A stretch of 49,779 bases of DNA from Candidatus Poribacteria bacterium. GTDB taxonomy: Bacteria > Poribacteria > WGA-4E > WGA-3G. Location of the stretch: assembly GCA_021295715.1 (NCBI GenBank), contig JAGWBV010000019.1, positions 1-49,779 on the forward strand, read 5' to 3'. Made by a program: the position numbers and the translations under genes. Position 1 is the first letter of the stretch. Each line of letters starts with the position of its first letter. This document shows, in pieces, positions 47,135 to 49,779 of this stretch. The notes under the pieces are model-generated. The model ran no database searches and was not told the origin of the DNA. It saw nothing but the letters and a program-made list of their open reading frames with translations.

Positions 47135-48787
47135 ATGCAGACTTTTGTTTTCTCGTGCGTTCTTGTCTGTTTATGTATTGCAGCGGAGGCAGATGTAAAA
47201 TTTACGGATGTCACTGATGCGTCGGGTATTGAATTCCGACATTTTACGGGGGCAACCGGTGAACGTTATATGCCTGAGACGATGGGAGCAGGCTGCGCTT
47301 TTTTGGACTACGACGCAGATGGCCATTTGGACATTCTGCTCGCAAATGGGACGAGTTTGATCCCTGAAGGTCCCGTGGATACCCCGAAACTCTACCGAAA
47401 CGCAGGGAATGGACAGTTTGTTGACGTCACTGAGGCAGCAGGACTCAACGTGCCGATGTACGGCATGGGGATAGCGGCTGCTGATTATGATAACGATACC
47501 GACCTCGATATCTATTTTACCAATGTAGGTAAAAACCGACTCTTCCGCAATAACGGCGATAGAACTTTCACAGATGTCACCGAATTTGCCAAGATAGGCG
47601 ATACCGGTTGGTCGACAAGTGCAGCCTTCTTCGATGCCGACAAAGACGGTTGGTTGGATCTGTTCGTTTGCAACTACGTTGAATGGACACCTGAAACAGA
47701 TGTTAAGTGCACGGTAAATCCGACGGGCAAGAAACAATACAGAACCTATTGCACGCCCACCGTCTATCCAGGTCAATCCTGTCGTTTCTATCGCAACCAA
47801 GGCAGTGGTAGGTTTACCGACATGACATCGCAGGCAGGATTGTATAATCCAATAGGTAAATCACTCGGTGTAACGCTCTTGGATTACAATCATGACGGAT
47901 GGATCGACCTCGCGGTGGCGAACGATACTGAACCTAATTTTTTATATCGCAATAACGGCGATGGCACATTTACCGACGAAGCCGTGTTAATGGGAGTCGC
48001 CTTCAGTGAGACAGGGAAAGCACGCGGAAGCATGGGGATTGACGCAGCGGATGTCTATAACAATGGCGGCACCGCAATCATTATCGGTAATTTTAGTAAT
48101 GAGAAAACAGGATTTTTTTATGCGGAACCAGATGCGGTTTACTTTACAGATAGAACGGATAGAGCAGGAATTGGAAAACTAAGTTACCGTTCTTTGACGT
48201 TTGGAATCCTGTTTTTCGATTGCGATTTGGATGGAGCACTCGACCTGTTTTGCGTTAATGGACATATTGAGCCGGAGGCACTGCGATATCAGCAGCATAT
48301 CCCTTATGCACAACGCCCTTCACTCTTCCGAAACCAGCAGGACGGCAGGTTTCGAGAGATCACAAAGGCTGCGGGGCTTGATCGTATAGGTGTTGGACGC
48401 GGGTGCGCTTATGGCGATTACGATAACGACGGTGATGTGGACCTTCTCGTAAGTAATAACGGCGTTACCAAAGATTACGGCGGTGTATGGCTCCTGCGTA
48501 ACGATAGTGAACCTTCATCTAATTATCTCCGAGTGAGGGTAATGGGCACCCGTAGTAATCGCGATGGAATCGGGACGCGTGTTCGGTTAACTTTGGGGGA
48601 TAGCGTTCAACAGCAAATCGTCCGGACCGGCGGTAGTTACTGTTCTCAAAGCGAAATGACATTGACCTTCGGATTGGGGAAAAATAAAGCGGTTACGCAA
48701 CTTGAAATCCTATGGCCCTCTGATGAGATAGACCAGTCCGTAGAACTTGAGGCGAATCAACTCATAGAGGTCGTCGAAGGTTTTTAA
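47135..48787 (+). CDS. ASPIC/UnbV and FG-GAP repeat protein (CRTAC1 family)
   Basis: A 550-residue secreted protein. The signal peptide covers residues 1-20 (FVFSCVLVCLCIAAEA). The body is a beta propeller of FG-GAP/VCBS units with calcium-type loops (DYDADGHLDILLANG, DYDNDTDLDIYFTN, DADKDGWLDLFVCNY, DYNHDGWIDLAVAND, DCDLDGALDLFCVNG, DYDNDGDVDLLVSNN). The last 70 residues form the ASPIC/UnbV domain (NYLRVRVMGTRSNRDGIGTRV; SEMTLTFGLG; LEILWPS). It is probably adhesive or structural at the cell surface. The ATG at 47135 is chosen over TTG 47117. The upstream region contains a captured AKR-type promoter. Confidence 0.92.
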   Translation: MQTFVFSCVLVCLCIAAEADVKFTDVTDASGIEFRHFTGATGERYMPETMGAGCAFLDYDADGHLDILLANGTSLIPEGPVDTPKLYRNAGNGQFVDVTEAAGLNVPMYGMGIAAADYDNDTDLDIYFTNVGKNRLFRNNGDRTFTDVTEFAKIGDTGWSTSAAFFDADKDGWLDLFVCNYVEWTPETDVKCTVNPTGKKQYRTYCTPTVYPGQSCRFYRNQGSGRFTDMTSQAGLYNPIGKSLGVTLLDYNHDGWIDLAVANDTEPNFLYRNNGDGTFTDEAVLMGVAFSETGKARGSMGIDAADVYNNGGTAIIIGNFSNEKTGFFYAEPDAVYFTDRTDRAGIGKLSYRSLTFGILFFDCDLDGALDLFCVNGHIEPEALRYQQHIPYAQRPSLFRNQQDGRFREITKAAGLDRIGVGRGCAYGDYDNDGDVDLLVSNNGVTKDYGGVWLLRNDSEPSSNYLRVRVMGTRSNRDGIGTRVRLTLGDSVQQQIVRTGGSYCSQSEMTLTFGLGKNKAVTQLEILWPSDEIDQSVELEANQLIEVVEGF

Positions 48788-48874
48788 TTTCCGGACTTAA
48801 CACCGCTCCGCTTACGCTTCTTTTCCTTCGATGTTCCTAAACCGTAAACCCGTAACGAAGTGGAGAGTGGATAG

Positions 48875-49729
48875 ATGGAACACACTTCAATTACAAAACG
48901 ATGCTTATTACCCCGCAAGAAAAAATTAAAAACATGGATGTACGGATGCCTCTTTCTGACAATCTTCGGGTTAACTATCGGATGTCAAAACAACGAACAA
49001 ATTTCGACTCAAAAAAAGCCAGCATCCGCGACATCCACAAAATCATCGGTTTCACCATCTGCGCAGGACTACAATAACAGCGGAACTGCTTACCAGCGTG
49101 CCGGAAGACTGCAAGAGGCAGCGGCGGCTTATCAACGGGCTATTGAGATCAAGCCGACATTAATTGAGGCACATCATAACTTAGGCACAGTGTACGTAAT
49201 GCAGGGGAAACTCGCTGAGGCGATTGCTGCGTATAAGCGCGTTATTCAGTTACGACCCGACATGGCGGCGGCTTACGTTGATTTGGGCAGAATCTACGGA
49301 CTCGCAGGACGGCTTGATGAGGCGATTGCTGAGTACCAGAAGGCACTTACGCGTGATGCTACGCTCGTATATGCACATTATGGGATCGGTCTCGCTTACA
49401 GACATAAAGGTATGTTCCCTGAAGCCATTGTTGCACTCGAAAAGGCGATAACTCGGCAACCTGACTTCGCCGAGGCACTCATGCAGCTGGGTTACGTTTA
49501 TCGAGAAACAGAACAGTTCAACCACGCCATGGAAACATTCACTACGATTATCCAAATCTATCCGACAAACGCTCAAGCGTATCATGAGCTCGGTATCTGC
49601 CATACAAAAACAGAGGCGTATCCAGATGCTGTCAAGGCTTTTGAAAGAGCCTTACAACTGAATCCAGATGCTGTTGAAACGCAAAATCTCTTGCGTGTTG
49701 CCCAGGCGCGCGTGGCGCGTCAAAGGTAG
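48875..49729 (+). CDS. TPR-repeat lipoprotein
   Basis: A 284-residue protein with a lipobox signal (FLTIFGLTIGC near residues 27-37) indicating lipid attachment at Cys37. A Ser/Thr-rich linker to about 65 is followed by six or so tetratricopeptide units of 34 residues (YNNSGTAYQRAGRLQEAAAAYQRAIEIKP; AHHNLGTVYVMQGKLAEAIAAYKRVIQLRP and so on, with conserved W/L-G-Y-A-P spacing). TPR lipoproteins hold envelope complexes together. It lies 87 bases after the ASPIC/UnbV gene and may be cotranscribed with it. The ATG is preceded by GTGGATAG, a weak site, so the start is slightly uncertain. The final 50 bases of the window show nothing more. Confidence 0.9.
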   Translation: MEHTSITKRCLLPRKKKLKTWMYGCLFLTIFGLTIGCQNNEQISTQKKPASATSTKSSVSPSAQDYNNSGTAYQRAGRLQEAAAAYQRAIEIKPTLIEAHHNLGTVYVMQGKLAEAIAAYKRVIQLRPDMAAAYVDLGRIYGLAGRLDEAIAEYQKALTRDATLVYAHYGIGLAYRHKGMFPEAIVALEKAITRQPDFAEALMQLGYVYRETEQFNHAMETFTTIIQIYPTNAQAYHELGICHTKTEAYPDAVKAFERALQLNPDAVETQNLLRVAQARVARQR

Positions 49730-49779
49730 TTCGCAAACGATTTCGTAAGAGGTCTCATTCATTTTGTTTCCTTTGGAGT

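Overview
The window (about 50 kb, moderate G+C) is a chromosomal stretch from a Gram-negative-type, probably free-living or host-associated bacterium. The gene mix (several phytanoyl-CoA-dioxygenase-like enzymes, two Uma2-type nucleases, an ASPIC/UnbV FG-GAP protein, many TPR/HEAT proteins, a subtilase with a C-terminal sorting-like domain, a LamG remnant) together with abundant short palindromic intergenic repeats is what one sees in Candidatus Poribacteria. That assignment is inference from gene content and was not tested. No tRNA, rRNA, CRISPR array, intact transposase or prophage was seen.

Layout. 1-3.8 kb: two ABC-2 type permeases and an unknown gene, minus strand. 3.9-8.6 kb: a minus-strand operon of a solute-binding protein, a 2-hydroxyacid dehydrogenase and two PhyH-type dioxygenases, which looks like uptake plus oxidation of an unidentified small molecule. 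9-11 kb: a HEAT-linker-TM-TPR protein. 11.2-14.8 kb: a 1217-residue secreted subtilase with FG-GAP repeats. 15-19.3 kb: a ThDP enzyme of the acetolactate synthase type, mtnA and an amidohydrolase. 19.6-21.9 kb: a cold-shock/tandem-Hfq-like fusion, a cysteine-cluster protein, a DUF971 protein and a ferredoxin. 22.4-27.4 kb: recJ overlapping rel, then rpmB. 27.6-30.2 kb: Uma2, a family-4 glycosyltransferase, a half-size EamA protein. 30.4-33.2 kb: ECF sigma factor, then a tight group of a DUF4097-like protein, a small membrane protein and a TIR-like protein. 33.2-35 kb: a MITE-like element, a second Uma2, an unknown protein. 35.1-38.7 kb: a sugar-type ABC importer (binding protein and two permeases, no ATPase). 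38.9-42 kb: PhyH-HEAT fusion and a B12-type radical SAM protein. 42.2-43.5 kb: a gene graveyard of broken sugar-biosynthesis-type genes. 43.9-45.4 kb: PAP2 phosphatase and polysaccharide deacetylase. 45.5-49.7 kb: a 91-bp MITE, a Tat lipoprotein oxidoreductase, a relic partial copy of it carrying its promoter, an ASPIC/UnbV protein and a TPR lipoprotein.

Promoters are unusually legible: more than a dozen TTGACA-like / TATAAT-like pairs at mostly 17-bp spacing can be placed upstream of gene starts on both strands. They helped to choose several start codons. The most unusual items are the cold-shock/Hfq/Hfq fusion, the sigma factor-linked TIR-like gene group, the chimeric pseudogene made of a dehydrogenase start and a phosphatase end, and the relic copy of an oxidoreductase whose promoter now lies in front of a different gene.
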